From Verrucomicrobiota bacterium (GTDB lineage: Bacteria > Verrucomicrobiota > Verrucomicrobiia > Verrucomicrobiales > Akkermansiaceae): a stretch of DNA of 53,010 bases. Positions 38,301 through 49,200 of the stretch are shown here, piece by piece. Each line of letters starts with the position of its first letter. Within the stretch, counting starts at the first letter, position 1. Below the pieces are notes generated by a model. It saw only the letters and a list, made by a program, of their open reading frames with translations, was not told the origin of the DNA and searched no databases. The DNA lies in contig JAPLUI010000486.1 of NCBI GenBank assembly GCA_026397725.1, positions 1 to 53,010 on the forward strand, in the 5' to 3' direction. The position numbers were made by a program, and so were the translations under genes.

Positions 38301-40077
38301 CCTCACCCAACCCACCGGTCTAACGGGAACGATCACGGCCCGGGTGGTGACCTTGAGTGGCAGCCGGGACTACGACGGCACGACCAACATGGCGGCAGCC
38401 AGCCTGACGATCGATAACCGGGTGAGCGGGGACGAGGTCACCTTGGCGGGCATCACGACGCTGGTTGGCAGGAATGCCGGTTCACAAGCCATCGTCATGA
38501 ACTATGTAACTCCGGTGCGGGCGAGGAGCGCGACCGGTAACACGGGTACCAACGCCACGACCTCGTTTACGGTGAACATGGGCGCCGCGCCCGCCAACGG
38601 CAACACGATGGTCGCGGTGATCTCGACGCGCGGCACCTCCAGCGGCCGGGTGACCGGCATCACCCAAACCGGTGCCACTTGGACGCGTGCGGCACAAACC
38701 CTTGGCACAGCGGGCACGACCACCGAGATCTGGGTTGCGCCCGATGTTTCCGGCGCGGCGGCCATCGTGTCCATCACCCAGGCCAACCTCCGCTCGGCCG
38801 CAGTGGTGATGGAGTATGGCGGCGTGCTGGCTGTTAGCCCGCTGGACCAGTCGGCCAATGCCACTGGCAACAGCGCCGCCGCAGTCACCGGCACCACGCC
38901 AACCACGACCCAGGCCGACGAGTTATGGATTGGCGGCATCGGTCTCGTGCATGGCGGTTATACCTTGGGCACTCCCAACAATTCGTTTGCCACGGTCAGC
39001 AGTTCCCAGTCAACCCACAGCCTGGTCAGCATCAACGCCAAGGTTTACGCCCTCGAACGGATGGTGACGGCTAGCGCCACCGCGAATTCCGGCGGCACGC
39101 TCAGCACGCCCTCGCAGTGGTCCGGCGCGATCGCCACCTTCAGGGCGGCCTCAACCTTGCAGTTGGCCGGTGCGGCGGCAGGCAATTACACGCTGGCCGG
39201 GGCGAGCGGTTCGGTGATGATCCACCAACTGGCAACCACGGTGACGGCAGTGCCGGCCATTAAAACCTATGACGGCACAACCCCTGCGGCAGGCCTGCCG
39301 ACGATCACTCCCGCGCTGGCAGGCGGTGATACCACGACGATCCACAGCCAGGCCTTCGAGACGGCCACCGCGGGCATCGGCAATAAGGTCATCATTCCGA
39401 GCATCACGATCAATGACGGCAATGGCGGTGCCAACTATGCGCTGACCCTGGTGAATTGCCCCACCGGCACGATCAACCAGGCTCCCGCCACCGTCACGCT
39501 CGGTGACTTGGCGGTCACCTATGACGGATTCCCGAAGGCTGCCTCCGTGACCACCGACCCGGCGGGACTGGCGGTCGATCTAACTTACGACGGCTCACCG
39601 ACGCCCCCGACCCAAGCGGGCAGTTACGCCGTGGTGGCGACCCTCAGCGAGGTGAATTACACGGGAACCGCCAGTGGCACCTTGGTCATCAGCCTCGCAC
39701 CCTTCGACTCATGGGCGGGCGATCCCGCGCAAGGCCTCACCGCCGGCGTCAACGATGGACCCCTGGACGACCCCGACCACGACGGCATGACCAACCAACA
39801 GGAATTCGCCTTCGGCCTCAATCCTTCCAACGGCTCGTCGGTCAACCCGATCACCCTGCCGCTCGACCCGGTCACCGGCAGGTTCCAATACACCCGGCGT
39901 GCCGGTTCCGGCCTCACCTATCAGGTGCTCACGTCCACCAACCTGGGGACTTGGGCGCCGGACGCCGGCGCCACCGAGGTCGCGCTCACCACCAGCGGCG
40001 AGGTCCAGGCGGTGACGGTGCATGTCAGCACCGCCCCGGCCGGCGGCAAACTCTACGTTCGCGTGCAGGCACAGTGA
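32380..40077 (+). CDS. Giant exported mosaic protein with SGNH esterase domain
   Basis: 2565 residues. Order: signal peptide (1-41); LamG/concanavalin-like domain (43-245); three invasin-type Big_1 Ig domains (264-567); DUF5018-like strand domain (573-652); DUF2341-like domain (680-790); LamG (824-960); Ig-like domains; SGNH/sialate-O-acetylesterase domain (1268-1520) with IDGQSNA, GAVGGTRIDQH and RGALWHQGEADLS; Fn3 (1624-1710); Ig group 3; YDG repeats, one interrupted by a domain of about 210 residues (2044-2257); an MBG domain; and the shared C-terminal module with LDDPDHDGMTNQQEFAF. It probably acts outside the cell on acetylated polysaccharide. No barrel, LPXTG or PEP-CTERM end is seen. 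The next gene encodes a paralogous mosaic. Confidence 0.88.
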   Translation: MTMNRFPALIRPPRPAIQHLAATLAALAGLGWWLAPVAARAGNTTVGDWSFLNSVDPGSLGWAVDRNHVLTPEGIQLGTPGAQEGMMSGAAPAGMSFANSGVEMIFTGSNAIGNNQGYAYLSMYRDAGNPPRNAYGITATDFTATGGRLTTSVNNGSSGGEIIASTSLVNANFVGKHTMALVRFDDHTLKAYLDGIEIGSRTTTAPALTLGYLGIGANYFGGSTYLPQGTVIGRVRAFTFPSGGFNADDLLVLPAAARADAAISTVVASPTTVANDGVATSTIRVTLKDASRNPVAGKTVIFASSRGATDTLSATSGTSGATGVVTFTVKSSTAGSSIFTANDTTDGVTVTQTATVIFSPTAVTGSTSTVVAAPTSVVANGSTLTTVTVTLKDLSSNPVAGKTVTLASSRGAADTMTAASGPSSASGVVTFTVKSTTAGAAVLTATDTSDSLTLSQTATVTFIAGPVSASGSTVAASPTSVLADGTTASTVTVTLKDANGNPVSGKSVTLASSRSASDTISIASGPSSASGVVTCTVKSATPGTSTYTATDTTDGNLVIAPSTASVNYTANTGKDILTCNFPGLGGALVTGTTVTLTVPIGTPVANLAPTFTLSSMATISPVSGTARDFTNSVATPLTYTVTAQNATTKSYSVTVRSYAGWLHSGSLWILTIPDGANLPAGATEMGFPLLVRLHTGNFAFGEAQPDGRDIRFATAAGAALPYQIEQWDAASGLASIWVKIPTITGNARQEIKMYWGKSDVASESNGAAVFNAANGYASVLHLNESVSDVLGAVTPTDTGTTLVTGMIGKGRNFSAGQGLNCGTNITTFPNGSSPHTSEAWFRPAAGGTLLAWGAEQGQGKVVMQLASPPHVNVDCYWSGGSVTGGSTLPLSQWIHVAHTYQNGEARVYVNGVQDGSTTGGTPLNLPTPARMYLGGWYDNYNYAGDMDEVRISKVTRSANWIKLEYQNQNPQQTLVGSLVPDGTAFSVAPATVTMNEGTTTTLTAQAGGAQKVSWSRVQDGQETVLAVDRLALDFSAGRVTGNQSLVIRFKAVYPTETRTSDVTVTIVDTVPDPVFTLTAPAIWDGRQTITVTPDISNLAALQAAGATTFHYNWSVAGVAVSSLLTPGILTLTRSQGSGPLTVTLVLDNGGVPVSRSKIITIQEPATDTWVQRTPGATEKPVTGQFIAADDTRKGRIYYYGTQAGATSVFLRVYKTESGSDVLYSSHTSSGSAYAFTAPIDAGLFKYKVVLSSSTGGAETVRETVTDLVCGDAYIIDGQSNAVAYDYYGEAAIYPDLGNYTSPWIRSFGTVEGGGGGDWGLANTSGHFIGMWGMAMARSLLLDYSIPLCIINGAVGGTRIDQHQANPADHYAAGSRYSIYANLITRVASAKLTHGIRGALWHQGEADLSNWGGNADWDYVTYQQNFLDMSAAWKQDMPNLRNYYLFQVFAAGCGTSGTYTSDMLREVQRTLPRLYSHMSIMPTLAFPTGANCHFNIPDYEKMGLSMAPLVARDNYGLVPTAALTGPNLQHAWFTTTAHNEITLEFDQNMSWSNLAIGNFFLDRVGGKVISGSATGKIVKLQLNATSTNTTIDYVVDQYWDVSAGHLLYGSNGIAALSFYGVALTLPSPTGLAANPNNNQVALSWSAPSSGATGYKVKRSLSSGGPYTVLATPSATSYTDISGTNGTTYYYVVSATKGTDESLNSAEASATLVVIGTGVTTTTLDRHSGTGSATTYGDALSFDVTVSGAATPTGMVTLRDGGTGGTVIGSGILAAGTCTIAPDLTALTPGNHNNLVAVYSGDSNFASSTSGALGTQAVSPKALTVTGTAVTSKAYDGTLTATLTGATLSGVVGSDTVTLGSQTTGTFNTKDMGAGKAVTAAMTIAGASAANYTLTQPALTGTISAKALTVTGTTVTTKPYDGSTAATLTGGTLNGVVSGDTVTLLASGAFNTKDVGTGKAVTSTSTLAGAPKDNYSLTQPTGLTGTITARVVTLSGSRDYDGTTNMAAASLTIDNRVSGDEVTLAGITTLVGRNAGSQAIVMNYVTPVRARSATGNTGTNATTSFTVNMGAAPANGNTMVAVISTRGTSSGRVTGITQTGATWTRAAQTLGTAGTTTEIWVAPDVSGAAAIVSITQANLRSAAVVMEYGGVLAVSPLDQSANATGNSAAAVTGTTPTTTQADELWIGGIGLVHGGYTLGTPNNSFATVSSSQSTHSLVSINAKVYALERMVTASATANSGGTLSTPSQWSGAIATFRAASTLQLAGAAAGNYTLAGASGSVMIHQLATTVTAVPAIKTYDGTTPAAGLPTITPALAGGDTTTIHSQAFETATAGIGNKVIIPSITINDGNGGANYALTLVNCPTGTINQAPATVTLGDLAVTYDGFPKAASVTTDPAGLAVDLTYDGSPTPPTQAGSYAVVATLSEVNYTGTASGTLVISLAPFDSWAGDPAQGLTAGVNDGPLDDPDHDGMTNQQEFAFGLNPSNGSSVNPITLPLDPVTGRFQYTRRAGSGLTYQVLTSTNLGTWAPDAGATEVALTTSGEVQAVTVHVSTAPAGGKLYVRVQAQ

Positions 40078-40290
40078 AGAGAGTGAAGAGATAGAAGATA
40101 GTAGATAGTAGATAGAAGAAGCATCCACTAACCACTAACCACTAACCACTAACCACTATCCACCATCCACTATCATTTCACCAGACTCTTCCACCCATTC
40201 ACGAAGACCCGGCAGGAATGTCGTGACTCCCCATGTTGCGCTTTGCTGCCATTGATTACTGCTTACTGATTGCTCCTTCCCTCACCACCC
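40078..40290. repeat. Heptamer tandem repeats between the giant genes
   Basis: At about 40125-40155 the heptamer CACTAAC is repeated four times, followed by related CCACTATC/CCACCATC words. Just before it, TAGATAG-type units repeat (about 40093-40118). A looser heptad pattern (TTACTGC, TTACTGA) lies at 40246-40270, and a similar one precedes the first giant gene (AGTGAGCAGTTAGCAG, about 32195-32210). No gene is present. The promoter of the second giant gene presumably lies here. Confidence 0.8.
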
Positions 40291-43200
40291 ATGAACTCAA
40301 GCACCGCCCCACTCCCACTTCGACCCTTGCTCACGGCGATCTCACTGGCACTGCTGTTAGCCTTGCCTGCCCCGCTCCAGGCCGCTGCGTCGGACCTCAC
40401 GGCGACGGATCTCAGCACGATCGATCGGACTTGGACCTACAACCTGGGGCCCACCGGGATGCGCGGGTGGATCTATCACGCCTGGCCTGAGACCCCCGGG
40501 CGGGATGGAACCACGGCGTTCGCGCCCTATCAAATTCTGGTGACCACCGTGGCCGCCGGCACGCCGGCAGCCGCAGCAGGCCTGGCCACCGACGACGTGA
40601 TTCTGGGTGCGGGTACGGGCGGCGGGGCGGTGCCGCCCTTCACCAGTGATGCCCGCAAGAGCCTGGGCTGGGCGATCGGCGCGGCCGAGGCCGGCGATGG
40701 CATCCTCAAGCTCAGGCGCTGGCGTGCGGGGCTTACCACCGAGGTGTCCATCACCCTGCCGGTGATGGGCGCCTACTCGGACACCGCGCCCTACAATTGC
40801 CCCAAGACCGCGCTGATTCTAACCAACGCCGCCAACAGTCTGAAACAAAAGATCGACGCGAATGGCTGGGGTGACGCCGGCGGGGCGGGTGCCATCAGCG
40901 CGCTGGCCCTGCTGGCCACCGGCAATCCCGCCTACCTGCCGATGTTGCAGACTTATGCCCGCTCGCTGGCGCCCGCGACGCTTGACCTGGAGCGCAACGG
41001 GATTGATGCGTGGAGTTGCTACAACAGTATCTTTCTGGCCGAGTATTACATGCTGACCAACGATGCCGCGGTGTTTCACGGGCTCAGCGAGTATGTCATC
41101 TATGCCGCCAAACATTCGAGCATGTTCGGCACCGCCGGTCACGGGTTTTCCAATATCCCGCCGCCCGGCGGTTGGGCCGTCGGCGGGACCCATGGCTCGA
41201 TGAGTTGGTATGGACCGGTCAATCAGGCCGGACTGGCCGCCCAACTCTCGATTGTGCTGGGGAAAATGGCCGGCGTGGTGGATCCGGAGATCGATCCGGC
41301 CATGGCGCGGGCTGCCAGGTTCTTCGGCTACTATGTCAATCGTGGATCCATCCCCTATGGCGAACACGAACCGTATTACGGCGAACACCAACTCCAGGGC
41401 CAGAGCCGGACGTATTATGATCACTGCAGCAACGGCAAGGACGCGCTGGCCGCGGTCATGTTCGCGTGCATGGGCGATAAGCCTGTGCAGACGGAATATT
41501 ATGCGCGGATGTCCTTGGCGGGATTCAGGGGCGAGAATTACGGGCACACGGGGCAGGGGTTCAGCTACCTGTGGACGATGCTGGGCGCCAATGTGGGCGG
41601 CCCGACGGCGGTGGCAGAATACCAGAGGAAATTGCGCTGGGACCGGGACCTGAAGCGCCGCTGTGACGGCTCGTTCGTCTATGAGGGCGGCGAGCAGTGG
41701 GGTCCCGGCAAAGGAACCACCTACTGGGATGATAGTTATACCTACTGGGGTTACCCGACCGCCTATTATGTCCTGCACGCCGCCATCCCGTTGAAAAAAC
41801 TCCATATCACCGGAAAAAACGCCGACCCGGCCAACGAACTCAGTGCCGGCAAGGTAAGCAACACCATCTGGGCCTCGGATTTCATTTCGCTCTGCGGCGG
41901 CTATACCAAGGCGCAGCTTCTCGCCGCCATGGGCGATTGGGATCCGATTGTCAGGTTCAATGCCGCCACCGAGCTGGCCACCCGCTCGCTGACCACCACC
42001 GAGGTGAACTCATTGATCACCATGGCGGAAAATCCCACCAGTGCCAATCAACGCGAGGCGGCCTGCACGGCGCTCGGCTGCCGGGGCACCACCAGCGCGG
42101 TGCCCGCCCTGACCCGCCGACTCTCGGACACCGACATCTGGGTGCGTGCCAAAGCCGCCAAGGCGCTGGGCAAGATCAACGCCACGGCCACGGCCACGGC
42201 CGTGCCCGACATGCTGGGGGCGTTTGTCAGCAACGTGGCGCCCACCTATCCATTCGAGGTCGGCTTCAACTGGGACGATCCGTTGCAGATCGCCAACGGC
42301 TACCTGTCAGAGACGCTGTTCAGCAATCTGGGAAGTTATACCATCAGCGCCGACAAGAGCCTGCTCTATCCGGCGGTCCGCGCCGGGATCAAACAACCGG
42401 CCGGCATGTGGCGCGGCAAGCTTGACGACTTTGTGCAAAACAAGTTATCCCTTGCGGACGTGGAGGTGTTGATCCAGGATCTGCTGGAAGATGCCAGCAC
42501 CGAGGGGCCGTGTGACCGGATGTTCACCCCGGGTCCGCCGCAAGCGGCAATGAATGTGCTGTCGAAGTATCACATTCAGGAAGGGATCCAGGTCTGCGCC
42601 GATAACGTGGCTTACTGGGGTGACGTGGGCAAGACCGCCCTGTCGCGACTGACCGATTATGGCGAGGCGTCCCGCTGGACGCTGCCGGATTTGTATGCCG
42701 ACCTCGCGTGGTGGACGCATAACGAAAACTACAACACTCTGGTGAGCACCGTGACCACCCTGGAAGCCGCCACCACCACCCCCGCGCTGATCTATGCGCT
42801 GCCGACAGCCAACCCGCAAATCGTGACCACCCCGGCCAACACGGCCAGGGCGCTCACCCTTACCGGTTTCTCGTGCCGGACCACCCCGGTGACCTGTCAG
42901 ATCGCGACCCTGCCGGCGCATGGCACCCTGACCGGCACGCCGCCCAACCTGATCTATACCCCCGCGCCCGTCTATCAGGGAATGGATGGCTTCACGTTCA
43001 CGGCCACCGACAGCCTGACCACTTCGTCGCCTGTGACGGTGAACATTGTCGTGGGCACCGGCGGCACCGGCTTGACCGGTTCGTATTATGACAACATGGA
43101 TTTCACCTCGCTCATGGCGACCCGGATCGACCCGACCGTGAACTTCGACTGGGGCACAACGCCGCCCGCCACCCTGGGCGCGGGCACCTATAGCGTGCGC

Positions 43201-46200
43201 TGGAGCGGCCAGGTGCTGGCGCCGGAGAGCGGGATCTATCGGTTTTCCACCCGCACCAGCGACGGCGTCCGCTTGTGGGTGAACGGGGTGCAGGTGATCA
43301 ACGACTGGAGCGACCAGGCGGCCAACCTGTGGAATGACAGCGCCGCCATCACTCTGACGGCCGGACAGAAATATAACCTGAAAATGGAATACTATGACAA
43401 TGCCAATCCGTCCAGGGCACGCTTGTATTGGTATATCCCGTCCCGCCAGGCCGCCATGATCATTCCGCAGGAATTGCTATTTCCGACGGCCAGCGTCAGC
43501 CTGACGTCGCCGCTGAACGGCGCGCGCTTCGGTCTGCAGACCGGCCAGCCGACGACGGTCACGCTGACGGCTGATGTCGCGGACATGACCGGCACGGTGA
43601 CGAATGTGTCCTTCTATAGCGGCAACACGTTGATCGGAGCGGATGACACCGCGCCATATTCGGCGGTATGGACGAACGTGCCGGCGGGTGAGTATCGCCT
43701 GACAGCCAGGGCCACGGACAGCATGGGCCAGGTCAGCACGTCGACCGTGGCGAAGATCACGGTGGATGGATACACGGTTCCTGTCACGGCGGGTCTCGCC
43801 TGCCACTTTGATGCGTCCGTCGGCATCACGACGAATGCCGACGGGGTGGTCCAGAGCTGGAATGACCGGTCCGGCAATGCGCATCACGCGAGCTTGGCCA
43901 GCGGCGTGCCAGTCCTTGCCACCAATCAGCTCATGGGGCAACCGGTGGTCCAATTCCGGGGCAACTCGACCTGGTTTGACGTTGCCGGCGGGTTCTTCAC
44001 CAAAGAACAGTATGTCGTGGTGCGATCGCCAAACGCCGCCTGGAGCGGCAGCGGCTCGTTCCTCGGCCGCAAGTCGAGTGATTTTCTAACAGCACGGGCC
44101 TCCAGCTACAATCTTTACAGTGGTTACACCGGGTTCTGGGATGACCAGTTGCCGGTTGCTGTTTCCAAGAACGGAACCGTGGTCTCCAGTGGTCACGGGA
44201 GCATGCCGCGTGGCGGGTTCGAACTTGGGACCATCACCAACTACATGTTGCTCAAAATCACCGTCAATAACAACGCGAGCGCGGCAAATCTCGCAGCCTA
44301 TCCCTATTATCAAATCGGACAGAACGAAACACTAAACTCATGTGAGATGGACATCGCCGAAATCATCGGCTATGCCAATTCCCTGTCAGCGAGTGATGAG
44401 GCGCTGGTCGGCGGCTACCTGGCGGCCAAATACGGGATCGCCACGGCATATCCGGCGACCGGCAGCCTCGCCAACCGGCCTGCCACCGGGGTCACCACCA
44501 ACTCGGCGACAATCAATGCCACGCTGATGTGCAACGGCAACAACTATGACGTGGTCGCCTACTGGGGACCCGTCAACGGCGGCCTCAACCCCGCGAACTG
44601 GGCCCACTCGACAGCGATCGGCTCGTGGACCAACGTGGCCTCGATGGATCTCAGCCGCATGTTCACCGGGCTGGCCCCGGGCACGACCTATTACTTCACG
44701 TTCCGCGCCACCAATGCGACGCAAACGGTCTGGGCGGCCGCGCCGCTGAGTTTCGCGACGATTTCCACGGCCAAGGATATCCTGACTTTCGGCACCAACG
44801 TCGCCGGGAGCAACGCCACCATTGATACCGGAGCGGGCACCGCGGTCTGGACCGTACCCTATGGCACGTCCCTAACCAACCTGGCGCCGGTTTACACGGT
44901 TTCGCCGTTGGCGGCGGGTTCTCCGCAAGCCGCAACCAACAGGAACTTCGCCATCCCGCAAACCTATGTCATCACCGCTCAGGACGGCTCCTCCAAAACC
45001 TATACGATCACGGCCACCGCGGGTGCGGCGAGTTCGGCATGTGACATTCTGACCTTCGGCCCCGGCACCGTCGTCATTGATGGCAACAACATCACAATGC
45101 CCGTGCCTTACGGAACGAATTTGGCGGCCCTGGCACCGACATACACGGTTTCCTCGGGTGCCTCGGGCAATCCGTCCAGCGGGGTGGCGCCAACCCCGAA
45201 CTTCGCCACCGCGAGCCCGGCCGTCTATACCATCACCGCACCGGACGGCATCACCACCAAGACCTACTATGTGACGATCACGGTCCTGCCCTTCATCGCG
45301 CCACCAACATCCAGCAATACCATCGTCGGCGATTGGTCGTTCCTCAACTCGCAGAACCCGGGTCCCTGGGCCAGGGCCCGCACCACCACCCTCACCGCCA
45401 ACGGAATCCAAATCGGAACCGCGGGAGTGGGAGAAGGCATGATTTCCATCGCCAAGCCCACCGCGTTGAGTTTCGTCAACTCCGGGGTGGAGATGATCTT
45501 CACCGGCAGCAACACCGTCGGTAACAACGCGGGCTATGCCTATATTTCGCTGTATCGCGATGCGGGAAATCCTCCCAGGAATGCCTATGGCATCACCGCG
45601 ACCAATTTCACATCATCCGGCGGTCGCTTGACGACCAGTGTCAATAATGGCACCACCGACGGTGAAATCATCACCAGCACCCCGCTGGTGAATGCCAATT
45701 TCGTCGGCAAACACACCATGGCGCTGGTGCGCTTTGACGACAACACCCTCAAGGCCTATTTGGACGGCGTGGAAATCGGCAGCCGCACCACCACCGCGCC
45801 GTCCCTGACGCTCGGCTATATCGGCATCGGTGCCAACTATTTTGGCGGCGCCACCTATTTGCCGCAGGGCACGCTGGTCGAACGGGTGCGGGCATTCACC
45901 TTCACGCCCGGCTTATTCAATCCGACCAACCTGTTAGTGCTGCCCGCCGCCGCCGCAGCCACCGCCGGCAACTCCACGGTGGTGGCCTCCCCCACGCTCG
46001 TCGCCAACAACAACCTCGCCACTTCGACGATCTATGTGACTCTCAAGGATGCCAGTGGCAACGCGCTCGCCGGCAAATCCGTGACTCTCGTCTCCAACCG
46101 CGGCGCCACCGACACACTCTCGGCCACTTCCTCCACCACTAACATTTCCGGAGTGGCAACCTTCACCGTGAAATCCTCGACGGTGGGTTCGCCGGTTTTC

Positions 46201-49200
46201 ACCGCCACCGATACCACCGATGGCATCACAGTCACCCAAACGGCCACCGTGACCTTTTCGACATCGGCCACTGCAACGACCACGCTGGGCCGCCATGCGG
46301 GCACCGGCACGACTTCGGCCTGCGGCGAGGTGCTGACTTTCGATGTGACCGTGGCCGGAAGCTCCGGCACCCCAACCGGCATCGTCACCCTGAAGGACGG
46401 CGGCTCTAACGGAACGACCCTCGGCAGCGCGACCCTGACCAACGGCACCTGCGCCATCACCACGCCCGCGCTGACGGTAGGCAGCCACCCCAACATCGTG
46501 GCCGTCTATGGCGGCAATACCACCTATGCCGCCAGCACATCGAGCCCCTTGTCCACCCAGACCGTCAGCCCTGCGGCACCGACCGGCCTGACCGCGGCGT
46601 CCGGGTTGGCGGGTTCGATCATTTTGACCTGGAATGCCTCGGCCGGGGCGACGGACTATAAGCTATCTATCAAAAACACCGCTACCAATGCGGAACAGAT
46701 CGTCACCACCACGGCATCGCCGTACACTGCCACCGGCCTGGCCAATGGCACCTTGTATCAATTCCGGGTGTTGGGTTCCAACAGCCTTGGCGATGGCCCG
46801 TACTCCGGCGCGGTCAGCGCAACATCCATGCTCCTGCCGTCCACCACGACCATCGACTCGTCCCTGTGGACGGCGGGCAATTACGGCACGGCGGTGACCT
46901 TTACCGCGACCGTGGCGGTGACCGGCGGACCGGCGACCGGAACAGTGACATTCATGGATGGGGCAACATTGTTAGGTACGGGAACGCTGGATGATTCGGG
47001 CCTGGCGGCCATTACCACCAGCACGCTCGCGGCGGGCGCCCATTCGCTCACCGCCAGTTATGTGGGCGACACCGTGTTTGCCGCCAGCACATCCAGCGCC
47101 CTCGACTTCACGGTGAATGCGCTGCCGCTGACCATCACCGGCCTGACTGCGGCTAACAAAACTTATGATGGCACCACCGCCGCCACTCTAACAGGTGGCA
47201 CGCTGTCCGGGGTGGTGGTCGGCGAGAGCGTGACCTTGGTTGCGGGCACCGGCACCTTTGCCGATGCCAATGTCGGCACCGGCAAGGCGGTGACGGCCAG
47301 CGGTTACGCGTTGACCGGCACCCATGCCGGAAACTACACTCCCGTGCAGCCAAGCGGCCTGACCGCGAATATCACCGCGCTGCCGATCCACTTGACCGGT
47401 ACCCGGATCTATGACGGCACCGTGACGGCAGGGACCTTGACCATCGCGAACAACCTCGACGGAGGAAATCTCACGCTCACGGGCGGGGCCTTTCTGGTCG
47501 GCAAGGATGTCGGTCCGCAGGCGGTCATCACCAGCACGGCGACGGCGGCCCGGGTGCGCAGCGCCAAAGGCAACACCGGTGCGAATGCCGCAGCCACCAT
47601 CAGCGTGACGATGGGCGGCACGCCGGCGGCAGGCAACACGATGGTCGCGGTGATCGCCACGCGCGGCACGACGAGTGGCGGCAACATCGTTTCCTCGATC
47701 ACCCAGACGGGCGTATCTAACGGAAAATGGGTGCGTGCGGCGGAGGCCCACAACACCAGCATGACAACCGAAATCTGGTATGCTCCCAACCTTCCGGCGG
47801 GTGCCGGGGCGGTGGTGACCATCAACCAGGCCCCGTTCCTATCATCCGCAGTGGTGATGGAATATGCCGGCATCCTGACCGCCATGCCGCTGGACCAGAT
47901 CGCGCCAGGGAATTCAGTCGGCACCAGCACCGCCGCTGTCACCGGGACGATCCCAGCCACGGCCCAGGCTCTCGAGTTGTGGATCGGCGGGATCGGCTTC
48001 GCTTACAACAGCACGCGCACGCTGGGGACCATCCTCAACAGTTTCACCACGGTGGACAATGCGGTGACTGGCAACGGCACGGCTGGCAACAATGCCAGGG
48101 TTTATGCTCTCGAACGCATCGTCAGCGCGACCGGAGCCGCCTCTTCCGGCGGCACCATCAGCAGTTCAACGCAGTGGGCCGGCACCATCGCCACCTTCAA
48201 GGCGAGTGCCTCCTCTCTGGCCCTAACTGGTTCGGTCGCCGCGAATTACACGTTGGTGGGTGCCACCGGCACGGTGCAGATCACCCCCAAGGCGCTGCCG
48301 GTGGCCGGCCTCACGGCGAGCGGCAAGGCCTATGACGGCTACGACACGGCAAACCTAACAGGAACAGCGGCGCTGCAACCCGCTGAAGCAACTGGCACCG
48401 GAGCCACTGGCGACGGCAAGCCCTACACTGTCGATACCCTGACGCTGGGCGGCACGGCCGCCGGGACGTTTGCGGACGGGAACGTCGGCACCGCCAAGCC
48501 GGTGAGCGTCACCGGGCTAACGCTCACCGGAACGGGTAGCGGCAATTACACCCTCACGCCACCCGCGGGTCTAACGGCTGACATCACGCCCGGAGCGCTG
48601 ACCATCACGGCGAACAACCAAAGCAAGACCTACGGCCAAACCCTGACTTTCGGCAGTGGCAGCACGGAGTTTGCCAGCAGCGGGCTGCAGCATGGTGAAA
48701 CCATCGGCTCGGTAACCCTGGCCTGCGATGGCGGCGGTGCGACGGCGGCGGTGGCTGGATCGCCCTACCCGCTCACGCCCGGCGCGGCCACCGGGGGCAC
48801 CTTCGCGGCAGGCAACTATGCAATCCAATATGTGGCCGGCACGCTTGCGGTCATTCCGGCGGATCAGACGATCACCTTTGAGGCGCTGCCGGCCAAGACC
48901 CTCGGGGACGCGCCGTTCCATCTAACAGCATCGGCGTCCAGCGGTCTGGCGATCGGTTATCTCAGTTCGATTCCCGCGGTGGCGAGCGTGGACGGCAGCC
49001 TGGTCACCCTGTTGCAGGCGGGCAGCACGACGCTCACCGCCAGCCAGCCGGGCGACGCCAACTACCACGCGGCGCCCCCCGTGCAGCAGACGCTCACGGT
49101 CAACGCAGCACCATTGCCACCCTTCGTCGCGTGGGCGCTGGATCCCGCCCAGGGCCTAACCGCCGGCGTGAACGACGGTCCGGTGGACGACCCCGACCAT

